5,401 nt of DNA from Alphaproteobacteria bacterium UBA2723 (lineage in GTDB: Bacteria; Pseudomonadota; Alphaproteobacteria; RF32; CAG-239), in NCBI GenBank assembly GCA_002353835.1, contig DEKL01000087.1, positions 1 to 5,401 on the forward strand, read 5' to 3'. Positions 1 through 5,401 of the stretch are shown piece by piece. A program made the translations under genes and the position numbers. Numbering within the stretch: the first letter of the stretch is position 1; the number at the start of each line of letters is the position of its first letter. A model generated the notes under the pieces. It ran no database searches. It had not been told where the DNA came from and saw only the letters and a program-made list of their open reading frames with translations.

Positions 1-96
1 GATTTGAGTCTTCTTGAAAGGACTTTGGCAGGGTATAAATTAACTTCTCGTGGGATATTAGTCAGCAATACAATATTAGCGGATTTTTTGGATTAA
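1..96 (+). CDS. hemW: C-terminal fragment of a HemW-like radical SAM heme chaperone
   Basis: Frame 1 is open from the window edge to TAA at 94-96 and gives 31 residues. The tail contains YKLTSRGILVSNTILADFLD. HemW (formerly called oxygen-independent coproporphyrinogen oxidase-like) proteins end in a small C-terminal domain of the form 'LT..G....n.il..ll', following the radical SAM core. HemW binds heme and is proposed to insert it into client proteins. The catalytic part lies outside the window, so neither the CxxxCxxC cluster motif nor the heme site can be checked. HemN, whose end also has an LTxxGR-like motif, is the main alternative, but the short LADFLD ending fits HemW better. The coding status is well supported by an in-frame stop and a plausible protein; the name rests on this tail alone. 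Confidence 0.55.
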   Translation, partial: DLSLLERTLAGYKLTSRGILVSNTILADFLD

Positions 97-117
97 ATTA
101 TTTTTAGCAAAAAAAAT

Positions 118-141
118 TTTTACGATGTTTTTATCGTAAAA
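118..141. other. Hairpin in the leader of the GNAT-like gene
   Basis: TTTTACGAT (118-126) and ATCGTAAAA (133-141) form a perfect 9-bp stem with a 6-nt loop, GTTTTT. On the + strand no T-run follows, so it is not a canonical terminator for the upstream gene. Its 3' arm runs into the Shine-Dalgarno AAAGGA (139-144) of the gene starting at 150. Read on the minus strand, the stem is followed by A and then eight T's (116 to 109), which looks like an intrinsic terminator, but no minus-strand gene is visible to its right. It may be an end-of-transcript or stabilising structure for the upstream mRNA, or a leader element. The stem is AT-rich and only modestly stable. Confidence 0.45.
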
Positions 142-149
142 GGATTTAT

Positions 150-926
150 ATGAATATAACTTTTCAACCGCAAAATAACAAATATAATCCGCATTTTGGT
201 GCAATTCCGCTTGCCAAATACGGTTATTTGCATGACAAAAAACAGGATGTAACGGTTTATCAGCTTGAAAAACGTGATGTGGATTATTTGCAATATATAT
301 CGGATAACATTGACGGATTTTATAAAAAGCACGATATAAAAGATGATTCAACAAAGCAGGTTGTAAAAGAGGCTTTTGACGCAGGAAAGGCAATACTTTC
401 AGAAACAAAAATTAAAGAAGATAAGGCAAAAGTGCTGCTTGCATTTTCTGACGAAGACCCAAACGCAATACTTATAGGTAATACGCTAAAGGTAGATAAA
501 AACGGCAAACTCCATTATTCAAGCAGAAAAAATCATTCTTGCGAAGAAACGGAATTGGATTGGCTTGCAACGTGGAACAAGAAAATTTTGGGTGAAGGCA
601 AAGTCATTGTGTGCGAATTTTTTGAATCACTGTTAAAAGATGGATTCAAACAATGTTATGTTCGCTCTGAAATTCCTGAAAAATCTTTTGCAATGGAATT
701 TTATAAGAAAATGGGGTTTGAACCCTTGTCAAACCGCCAAAGAAGAATTCAAAGAAAAAATGACAACACATACGCTATTGGTAATTTTGATGCACCGAAA
801 GATTTAATAATTCCTATGAAAGCGACAACCAGAGATATAATGCGTACAATAAAAAAACGCAGTAAAGAATTGATGAGAAAAACGATTGTACAGTTTAGTG
901 CAGATTTACCTCGCATAGAGCTTTAA
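150..926 (+). CDS. GNAT-fold acetyltransferase-like protein, specific function unknown
   Basis: The protein has 258 aa. The ATG at 150 is preceded by AGGA at 141-144 with a 5-nt spacing, which supports this start. Residues about 90-195 read as the core of a GNAT N-acetyltransferase: strands around 105-125, a strand with [10 protein letters not shown] (133-142), an acetyl-CoA motif A of the form K-x-x-G-x-G (KILGEG, 145-150) followed by an amphipathic helix, and motif [11 protein letters not shown] (181-190). GNAT enzymes transfer an acyl group from acyl-CoA to an amine; the acceptor cannot be deduced here. The first about 80 residues match no domain I recognise and begin with MNITFQ...NPHFGA. 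Residues 196-245 are rich in Lys and Arg ([20 protein letters not shown]) and could touch nucleic acid or ribosome, which is speculation. There is no signal peptide or membrane segment. It lies between the hemW-like tail and mnmG, on the same strand, with no clear terminator after it. Confidence 0.8.
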   Translation: MNITFQPQNNKYNPHFGAIPLAKYGYLHDKKQDVTVYQLEKRDVDYLQYISDNIDGFYKKHDIKDDSTKQVVKEAFDAGKAILSETKIKEDKAKVLLAFSDEDPNAILIGNTLKVDKNGKLHYSSRKNHSCEETELDWLATWNKKILGEGKVIVCEFFESLLKDGFKQCYVRSEIPEKSFAMEFYKKMGFEPLSNRQRRIQRKNDNTYAIGNFDAPKDLIIPMKATTRDIMRTIKKRSKELMRKTIVQFSADLPRIEL

Positions 927-952
927 CTAAACCATCTTTTTTATGTCCGTTG

Positions 953-958
953 TATAAT
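953..958 (+). promoter_or_regulatory. Perfect -10 box (TATAAT) for a predicted leaderless mnmG transcript
   Basis: TATAAT occurs 6 nt before the mnmG ATG at 965 (intervening GTTTTT). Sigma-70-type promoters start about 7 nt downstream of the -10 box, so transcription is expected at or next to the A of the ATG. No Shine-Dalgarno lies ahead of the ATG, which agrees with a leaderless message. The -35 region (around 929-936, AAACCATC) is poor, and a TG sits directly against the -10 rather than one base away, so the promoter rests mainly on the -10 box. Confidence 0.55.
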
Positions 959-964
959 GTTTTT

Positions 965-2833
965 ATGACTAGTCTGGATTATATAAATAACAAATTTGAC
1001 GTAATTGTTGTAGGTGCAGGGCATGCCGGATGTGAAGCCGCAATTTCTGCTGCACGTTTGGGGTGTAATGTTTTATTATGCACTCTTAATGTTGATAATA
1101 TTGCCCTTCAACCTTGTAATCCGGCAATCGGAGGTCCTGCAAAATCAACACTTGTCAGAGAAATTGATGCCTTAGATGGTTTAATGGCAAGAGTTATAGA
1201 TAAGGCAGGGATTCAATTTAGAATGCTTAATGCATCAAAAGGACCGGCTGTACAAGGTCCAAGAGCACAGGCTGACAGAGATTTATATAAAAAATTTATG
1301 CTAGAAGCCTTATCTGATCAAGAAAATTTAACTATTATAGAATCTGCTGTTGAAGGACTTATTATTGAAAATAAAGAAATTAAAGGTGTTATAACTGGTA
1401 GTAATGAGAAATATTTAGCTAAAGCCGTAGTTTTAACAACAGGAACTTTTCTTAACGGAATAATGTTTGTCGGTCATCAAACCTCTATTGGTGGCAGAAT
1501 AAATGATGTTACTTGTAAAGGTATAACAGCGTATTTAAAAGATGCTGGTTTAGATGTTGGGCGTCTGAAAACAGGAACCCCTGCCCGCTTAAATGGTAAA
1601 ACAATTAAGTGGGACGAGCTTGAAGAACAATGTGGTGATGAAAATCCGATACCATTTTCTTTTTTAACAAAAGAATTAAATCAACCGCAAATAAAATGCT
1701 ATATCACTCATACTAATGAACAAACTCACAAAATAATAAGAGATAATTTTTCCAAATGCGCTTTGTTTTCCGGTTTAATAAAAGGTGTTGGTCCGCGTTA
1801 TTGCCCTAGCATAGAAGATAAACTTGTAAAATTTGCTGATAGAACCAGTCATCAAATATTCTTGGAGCCGGAGGGATATGATACGGATGTTGTTTACCCG
1901 AATGGTATATCAACATCTCTGCCGGCAGATGTCCAGGATAGTTTTATCCATACAATAAAAGGTCTGGAAAATGTAGAAATCTTAAGATACGCATACGCCA
2001 TAGAATATGACTATGTTAATCCGATGGAACTTAACCATTGTTTAGCTGTAAAGAAACTAAAAGGATTATACCTTGCCGGCCAAATTAACGGTACAACCGG
2101 TTATGAAGAAGCCGCAGCACAAGGTTTGCTTGCCGGAGCAAATGCCGGATTGTTTTCCTTAGATAAAGAAGAATTTTTCCTTGATCGCAGTGAAGCATAT
2201 ATAGGTGTTATGGTTGATGATTTAATTACAAAAGGAGTTGATGAACCTTACCGTATGTTTACATCCCGTTCCGAATACAGACTAAGTTTAAGAGCTGATA
2301 ATGCTGATATGAGATTAACTGAAAAAGGCTATGACGTTGGTCTTGTCTCTCAATTTAGATACAGTGTATTTAAAGCGAAAAAAGAAAATATTGATAAGCA
2401 TAGAGAGCTGGCAAAAACAACATATTTAAGCGGTGAAGAAATTGATATATATAATATTCCTCTTAAGAAAGAGGGTGAGAAAAAATCTGTATTTGTTTGG
2501 TTAGGCTGCGAAAATGTTTCACGTGAAACATTGTTGAAAATATTTCCGGAATTTTCTGGTATAACAAAAGAATCGCTAGAACAAATTTCCATAGAATCTA
2601 AATATGCCGGTTATATGAAACGCCAACAAATAGATATTGATATATTTAAGAAAGATGAAAAAATAAAAATACCGGTAGATATTGATTATAAAAAAATCGG
2701 TGGTTTATCGCGGGAAGTTGTTGCAAAATTAGATAAAGTTCGTCCTTTAACTATCGGAGAAGCAACGCGTATTTCCGGAATTACACCTGCTGCAATTATT
2801 GCAGTGCTGGGATATTTAAAAAATAATAAGTAA
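965..2833 (+). CDS. mnmG: tRNA uridine-5-carboxymethylaminomethyl modification enzyme MnmG (GidA)
   Basis: MnmG is an FAD enzyme that works with the GTPase MnmE to install (carboxymethyl)aminomethyl on U34 of certain tRNAs in the cytoplasm. The product is 622 aa from ATG 965, the usual family length. Visible features are the FAD Rossmann motif GAGHAG (17-22), Cys51 in [21 protein letters not shown], the first family signature [11 protein letters not shown] (276-286) with Cys280, and the second signature starting [17 protein letters not shown] (371-387). The C-terminal tRNA/MnmE-binding part includes [28 protein letters not shown] and [16 protein letters not shown]. Both family-conserved cysteines are present. 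A TTG at 950 would add five residues, but it overlaps the TATAAT box and has no Shine-Dalgarno, so ATG 965 is preferred. A parS site is embedded at codons 517-522. mnmE is not in this window. Confidence 0.97.
   Translation: MTSLDYINNKFDVIVVGAGHAGCEAAISAARLGCNVLLCTLNVDNIALQPCNPAIGGPAKSTLVREIDALDGLMARVIDKAGIQFRMLNASKGPAVQGPRAQADRDLYKKFMLEALSDQENLTIIESAVEGLIIENKEIKGVITGSNEKYLAKAVVLTTGTFLNGIMFVGHQTSIGGRINDVTCKGITAYLKDAGLDVGRLKTGTPARLNGKTIKWDELEEQCGDENPIPFSFLTKELNQPQIKCYITHTNEQTHKIIRDNFSKCALFSGLIKGVGPRYCPSIEDKLVKFADRTSHQIFLEPEGYDTDVVYPNGISTSLPADVQDSFIHTIKGLENVEILRYAYAIEYDYVNPMELNHCLAVKKLKGLYLAGQINGTTGYEEAAAQGLLAGANAGLFSLDKEEFFLDRSEAYIGVMVDDLITKGVDEPYRMFTSRSEYRLSLRADNADMRLTEKGYDVGLVSQFRYSVFKAKKENIDKHRELAKTTYLSGEEIDIYNIPLKKEGEKKSVFVWLGCENVSRETLLKIFPEFSGITKESLEQISIESKYAGYMKRQQIDIDIFKKDEKIKIPVDIDYKKIGGLSREVVAKLDKVRPLTIGEATRISGITPAAIIAVLGYLKNNK
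2515..2530. other. parS: parS centromere site 1 (inside mnmG)
   Basis: TGTTTCACGTGAAACA is a perfect 16-bp palindrome matching the chromosomal parS consensus bound by ParB/Spo0J. The palindrome extends to 20 bp (2513-2532). It lies in mnmG, where it is read as Val518-Ser-Arg-Glu-Thr522, in the stretch between the signature domains and the C-terminal [10 protein letters not shown] block. ParB loads here as a CTP-dependent clamp and slides onto flanking DNA. The cognate parB begins about 1.8 kb downstream. Confidence 0.93.
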
Positions 2834-2887
2834 TGATTTTTAATGTTCATAACTGAATTTTTTTATACCAAAAATTTTTTGCGATCA

Positions 2888-2893
2888 TAATAT
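2888..2893 (+). promoter_or_regulatory. Weak -10-like element upstream of rsmG
   Basis: The 67-nt mnmG-rsmG gap (2834-2900) is very AT-rich, contains no hairpin terminator that I can see, and has no Shine-Dalgarno before ATG 2901. TAATAT (2888-2893), overlapping CATAAT (2886-2891), lies 7-9 nt before the ATG, reminiscent of the mnmG arrangement and compatible with a leaderless or near-leaderless start. No convincing -35 is present. In such AT-rich DNA a -10-like match is expected by chance, so this is a suggestion only. Confidence 0.25.
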
Positions 2894-2900
2894 CTATTTT

Positions 2901-3515
2901 ATGATAAATCAGATAGAAAAAATAGATGTTTCACGTGAAACATATACAGATTTAGAAACATTTCAAAATATGGTTTTGGAATGGAATAATAAGTTTAATT
3001 TAATAAGCAAATCATCAGCAGAAGATATATGGAACAGACATATTTTAGATTCACTTCAATTGCTGAAATTTATAAATGATAAAGCAGAAAATCTTTATGA
3101 TTTTGGTTCTGGTGCCGGTTTTCCGGGGATGGTTTTAGCAATTGCAATAAAAGATATTTTTCCAAATTTAAAAGTAAGTTTAATGGAAAGTATCCGAAAA
3201 AAAACAACATTTTTGAATGAAGTCAAAACAAATCTTAATTTAGATGTTGACATATATAATGAAAGAGTAGAAAATCTAAAACTGCCTAAAGCCGATATTA
3301 TAACTTCACGAGCCATGGCTTCTTTAGAAAAATTATTAAATTATGCTTATCCTTTTTGCAAAAAAGAAACAGAATTACTCTTCTTAAAAGGAAAAACTTG
3401 GGAAGATGAAATAAAAACAGCTTTAAATAAATGGAAATTTGATTATGAAGCTTTTGAAAGTATAACAGATAAAGATGGCAAAATTTTATTTATAAAAAAT
3501 ATAAGGAGAAAATAA
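2901..3515 (+). CDS. rsmG: 16S rRNA (guanine-527-N7)-methyltransferase RsmG (GidB)
   Basis: RsmG uses S-adenosylmethionine to methylate N7 of G527 (E. coli numbering) in the 530 loop of 16S rRNA; loss of this mark is known to give low-level streptomycin resistance. The 204-aa product has the normal length. It starts with a VSRET segment (10-14) typical of alphaproteobacterial RsmG, then LEWNNKFNLIS (26-36), WNRHILDS (44-51), SAM-binding motif I DFGSGAGFPG (67-76), MESIRKKTTFL (95-105) and SRAMASL (136-142), which align well with the family. No Shine-Dalgarno precedes ATG 2901, and I see no better upstream start. Codons 9-14 are a parS site. Its last codons contain the parA Shine-Dalgarno, and its stop is 1 nt from the parA ATG, so it is coupled to parA. 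Confidence 0.96.
   Translation: MINQIEKIDVSRETYTDLETFQNMVLEWNNKFNLISKSSAEDIWNRHILDSLQLLKFINDKAENLYDFGSGAGFPGMVLAIAIKDIFPNLKVSLMESIRKKTTFLNEVKTNLNLDVDIYNERVENLKLPKADIITSRAMASLEKLLNYAYPFCKKETELLFLKGKTWEDEIKTALNKWKFDYEAFESITDKDGKILFIKNIRRK
2927..2942. other. parS: parS centromere site 2 (inside the 5' end of rsmG)
   Basis: This is a second exact copy of TGTTTCACGTGAAACA, with the palindrome extending to 18 bp (2926-2943). It spans rsmG codons 9-14 and is translated as Val10-Ser-Arg-Glu-Thr14. It lies 412 bp after site 1, 26 nt after the rsmG start codon and about 590 bp before parA. A ParB complex loading this close to the rsmG 5' end could also influence transcription into rsmG-parA-parB, which is inference. 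Confidence 0.93.
3503..3509 (+). promoter_or_regulatory. Shine-Dalgarno of parA, inside the rsmG 3' end
   Basis: AAGGAGA is a near-perfect Shine-Dalgarno with 8 nt between GGAG and the parA ATG at 3517. It is encoded within the last codons of rsmG (Ile-Arg-Arg-Lys). It fixes the parA start and contrasts with mnmG and rsmG, which have none. Confidence 0.85.
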
Positions 3516-3516
3516 T

Positions 3517-4287
3517 ATGGTAAAAATTATATCCATAGCAAATAGAAAAGGCGGTGTTGGTAAAACAACAACAGCAATAAATATTGCAACAGCTATGGCT
3601 GCCATTGGTAAACGTATTTTAATTTTGGATATGGATCCGCAAGGCAATGCCACCACTTCTTTGGGTGTAAATAAAAGCAAGTGTCTGTTTTCAACTTATG
3701 ATTTAATGATAAATAATTGTAAAGCCGAAGATGCTATTATAAAAACAGAAATAAAAAAATTTGATTTGTTACCGTCTTCTCCGGCATTGGCCGCTGCCGA
3801 AATAGAGCTAATTGACTTTAACAAAAGAGAATATGTCCTTAAATCTGCTTTAAATTCTATCAGCTCTAAATATGATTATATTTTGATAGATTGTCCGCCA
3901 TCATTAAATTTGATTACTATAAACGCTCTTGTTTCTTCTGATTCGGTTATTGTACCTTTACAGAGCGAATTTCTAGCTTTGGAAGGTTTAACGGATTTAA
4001 TAAAAAATATCAATATCATAAAAAAGAATTTTAATCCGGCGTTAAATCTGCAAGGTATCGTTTTGACAATGTTTGATAAAAGAAATAATTTAAGTCAAAT
4101 GGTTGAAAATGATGTTCGTAAATATTTTGGGCAGAAAGTTTATAATACCGTTATTCCGAGAAGTGTGCGTATTTCTGAAGCACCTTCACATGGTGTACCG
4201 GTTTTAATTTATGATTTCAAGAGTGCCGGGGCAAAAGCATATTTGAATTTGGCCAAAGAAGTCTTAAAAAGAGAAAGGGAGTTATAA
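3517..4287 (+). CDS. parA: Chromosome partitioning ATPase ParA (Soj type)
   Basis: ParA is a Walker-type ATPase that binds DNA non-specifically as an ATP dimer and is released by ParB, moving ParB-parS origin complexes apart. The 256-aa size and lack of an N-terminal HTH mark the short chromosomal class. Motifs: deviant Walker A KGGVGKTT (11-18) with signature Lys11, Walker A' DMDPQGNATTSLG (38-50), Walker B ILIDCPPS (122-129), and the C-terminal TVIPRSVRISEAPSHGVPV segment typical of this group. The residue before Walker A is Arg10, where most relatives have Gln (NQKGG). A Shine-Dalgarno at 3503-3509 sets the start. The gene sits 1 nt after rsmG and 1 nt before parB, in one transcription unit. 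Confidence 0.97.
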   Translation: MVKIISIANRKGGVGKTTTAINIATAMAAIGKRILILDMDPQGNATTSLGVNKSKCLFSTYDLMINNCKAEDAIIKTEIKKFDLLPSSPALAAAEIELIDFNKREYVLKSALNSISSKYDYILIDCPPSLNLITINALVSSDSVIVPLQSEFLALEGLTDLIKNINIIKKNFNPALNLQGIVLTMFDKRNNLSQMVENDVRKYFGQKVYNTVIPRSVRISEAPSHGVPVLIYDFKSAGAKAYLNLAKEVLKREREL

Positions 4288-4288
4288 G

Positions 4289-5170
4289 ATGAATTCAAAA
4301 ACAAAATATGGTTTAGGTAGAGGGCTTGAAGCTTTATTAGGGGAGGATGATTTTAGCCTTGATAAAATAAATACGGAAGATTTGATAAATTCCGGTATCA
4401 AAATGGTAAAAATTGAAGACTTGATGCCAAGCTCTTATCAACCTCGTAAAGATTTTAATGAAGAAGCCCTAAAAGCTCTTGTTGTTTCAATTAAAGAAAA
4501 AGGTGTTTTGCAGCCGTTATTGGTTAGAAAAAAAGAAAACAAATATGAAATTATAGCCGGTGAAAGACGTTGGCGCGCTTCCAAAATGGCTGGTTTAACT
4601 GAAGTTCCGGTTATTGAAAAAGAATTAGATAATCAAGAAGTTTTAGAAGTTGCTCTCGTTGAAAATCTCTTGCGTGAAAATTTATCTGCAATAGAAGAGG
4701 CCGAAGGTTTTAATCGCTTAATTTCTGAATTTTCGCATACTCATGATGCTCTTTCTCAAATAGTTGGTAAATCCAGAAGTTACATAACAAACTCTATAAG
4801 ATTATTAAGCCTTCCTAAAACCATTCAGGAAATGGTGAAAAATAATATTATCAGTGCCGGTCATGCCAGAGCTTTAATCGGTTTGGATAATGCTGAAGAG
4901 ATAGCACAAAAAATTATTGTAAAAGGCTTAACGGTGCGTCAAACCGAAGATTTGGTTAATAATATTAAAAACAAGGCCTTAAATCCGAATGTTAACAAAC
5001 CCAAAAAAGATCCGAATTTAAAAGAAATAGAAAAAGGCTTAACCAAAACAATGGGTATGAAAGTAAAAATAAATACCGGAAAAGATAATAAGGGAAAAAT
5101 TACAATTGAATACAAAAATCCGTCAGAGCTGAATACTATTTTAGAATTGCTGGAGCGGAAGAATCAGTAA
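4289..5170 (+). CDS. parB: Chromosome partitioning protein ParB (Spo0J type), parS-binding CTPase
   Basis: ParB binds parS, hydrolyses CTP and forms sliding clamps around the origin region; it also stimulates ParA ATPase. The product has 293 aa. Visible parts: the N-terminal ParA-stimulating peptide GLGRGLEALLG (8-18), the ParB/Srx-fold CTP-binding domain from about residue 38 with QPRKDF (51-56) and GERRWRA (91-97), the ENLLRENLSAIEEA segment (125-138) with the ENxxR core, a helix-turn-helix around 152-176 (LSQIVGKSRSYITNSIRLL), SAGHARAL (189-196), a Lys-rich linker about 225-250 and a C-terminal dimerisation region to 293. AGGGAG at 4276-4281, inside the parA end, is its Shine-Dalgarno. The ENLLRENLSA version departs from the common ENxQRxDLNP form. 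A strong terminator follows the stop. Confidence 0.97.
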   Translation: MNSKTKYGLGRGLEALLGEDDFSLDKINTEDLINSGIKMVKIEDLMPSSYQPRKDFNEEALKALVVSIKEKGVLQPLLVRKKENKYEIIAGERRWRASKMAGLTEVPVIEKELDNQEVLEVALVENLLRENLSAIEEAEGFNRLISEFSHTHDALSQIVGKSRSYITNSIRLLSLPKTIQEMVKNNIISAGHARALIGLDNAEEIAQKIIVKGLTVRQTEDLVNNIKNKALNPNVNKPKKDPNLKEIEKGLTKTMGMKVKINTGKDNKGKITIEYKNPSELNTILELLERKNQ

Positions 5171-5185
5171 AATTGGTCTAAAAAC

Positions 5186-5213
5186 AAAAAATCGGCATAA
5201 AAGCCGATTTTTT
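5186..5213. terminator. Intrinsic terminator after parB, likely bidirectional
   Basis: ATCGGC (5191-5196) pairs with GCCGAT (5203-5208) around the loop ATAAAA. The stem is extended by five A-T pairs (5186-5190 with 5209-5213), and a run of seven T's (5208-5214) lies on the + strand side. On the minus strand the stem is followed by a T-run from the A's at 5191-5186. It begins 16 nt after the parB stop, so it ends the rsmG-parA-parB transcript, and it could also stop transcripts arriving from the right. The remaining gap, 5215-5332, is AT-rich and holds nothing else I can support. Confidence 0.88.
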
Positions 5214-5332
5214 TATGCTCAGAAGTTTTTTGTTTATTTTTAGAATAATCAATCGTTTTTATAAAATTATATGGCTCACGGTTTAAAAAATAGGATGTTT
5301 TTTAATATACTGTTTTGCCGCTGTTTTTTATC

Positions 5333-5401
5333 TTAAACACCGTATTTAAAAATAATTTTAAATTTTTCTAAAAGTTCCTCTTTTATTTTTTCAAGTTTTT
5401 C
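5333..5401 (-). CDS. Possible C-terminal end of an unidentified convergent gene
   Basis: On the minus strand a frame is open from the window edge to TAA at 5335-5333 and gives 22 residues, beginning EKLEKIKEELLEKF and ending FKYGV. The heptad-like Lys/Glu/Leu pattern is what an amphipathic helix at a protein end would show. The next open space towards parB is non-coding and contains a bidirectional-type terminator, as expected between converging genes. In several alphaproteobacteria parB is followed by a convergent holA-lptE-leuS cluster, so holA (DNA polymerase III delta) is a positional candidate, but these residues do not resemble any HolA end I recall. A 22-codon open frame in AT-rich DNA can also arise by chance. 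Confidence 0.4.
   Translation of the reverse strand, partial: EKLEKIKEELLEKFKIIFKYGV

Noticed and set aside
76..508. Minus-strand frames of 62-110 codons over the start of the GNAT-like gene
   Set aside because: They overlap a better-supported + strand gene with a Shine-Dalgarno and recognisable motifs, and their translations show no domain.
950..964. TTG start adding five residues to MnmG
   Set aside because: It overlaps the TATAAT box, has no Shine-Dalgarno, and the protein from ATG 965 already has the family's normal start and length.
2834..2900. Possible terminator or small RNA between mnmG and rsmG
   Set aside because: I found only A- and T-runs and no stable GC-containing hairpin; the gap is only 67 nt.
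2350..3680. Minus-strand frames of 64-80 codons within mnmG, rsmG and parA
   Set aside because: They are antisense to well-conserved genes and have no recognisable protein features.
5215..5286. A 23-residue + strand frame starting with ATG in the terminator T-run
   Set aside because: It begins inside the terminator, has no ribosome-binding site, and its composition (Phe, Ile, Leu, Lys) is what AT-rich non-coding DNA gives.
5287..5340. Imperfect repeats (GTTTTTTA-like and CTGTTTT copies) in the parB downstream spacer
   Set aside because: They are short, low-complexity and not arranged as a convincing hairpin, direct-repeat array or operator.
1..5401. CRISPR array, insertion sequence, phage or tRNA gene
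   Set aside because: No regularly spaced repeats, transposase, terminal inverted repeats or tRNA cloverleaf were seen; the region is a conserved housekeeping block.

Overview
The window is AT-rich (roughly one third G+C by eye) and carries the conserved origin-proximal block mnmG - rsmG - parA - parB, all on the + strand. Gene order, the VSRET start of RsmG and the RsmG sequence style (WNRHILDS) fit an alphaproteobacterium. The low G+C suggests a host-associated or gut-type lineage rather than a Rhizobium/Caulobacter-like one, but that placement is inference. Every stop codon seen is TAA, and TGG encodes Trp as usual.

Layout: positions 1-96 hold the last 31 codons of a gene whose end resembles the C-terminus of HemW. 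A short spacer with a 9-bp hairpin leads into a 258-aa GNAT-fold acetyltransferase-like gene (150-926) with no recognised specific function. Then come mnmG (965-2833), rsmG (2901-3515), parA (3517-4287) and parB (4289-5170). A strong bidirectional-looking terminator follows parB (5186-5213). The right edge (5333-5401) contains the possible last 22 codons of a minus-strand gene that converges on parB; its identity is unknown.

MnmG and RsmG modify RNA: tRNA wobble uridine and 16S rRNA G527 respectively. ParA, ParB and parS segregate the chromosome origin. Two perfect 16-bp parS sites lie inside coding sequence, one late in mnmG and one at codons 9-14 of rsmG. They are 412 bp apart, and each is read in the same frame as Val-Ser-Arg-Glu-Thr. 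The centromere of the partition system is therefore written into the two upstream RNA-modification genes. The rsmG-parA-parB junctions are 1 nt long with good Shine-Dalgarno sequences, indicating a translationally tight operon. By contrast, mnmG has no Shine-Dalgarno, and a perfect TATAAT lies 6 nt before its ATG, which predicts a leaderless mRNA.

I found no wholly new system. The points most worth checking are the coding-embedded parS pair, the predicted leaderless mnmG start, the unexplained GNAT gene in the place where mnmE or rho is often found, and the unidentified convergent gene.
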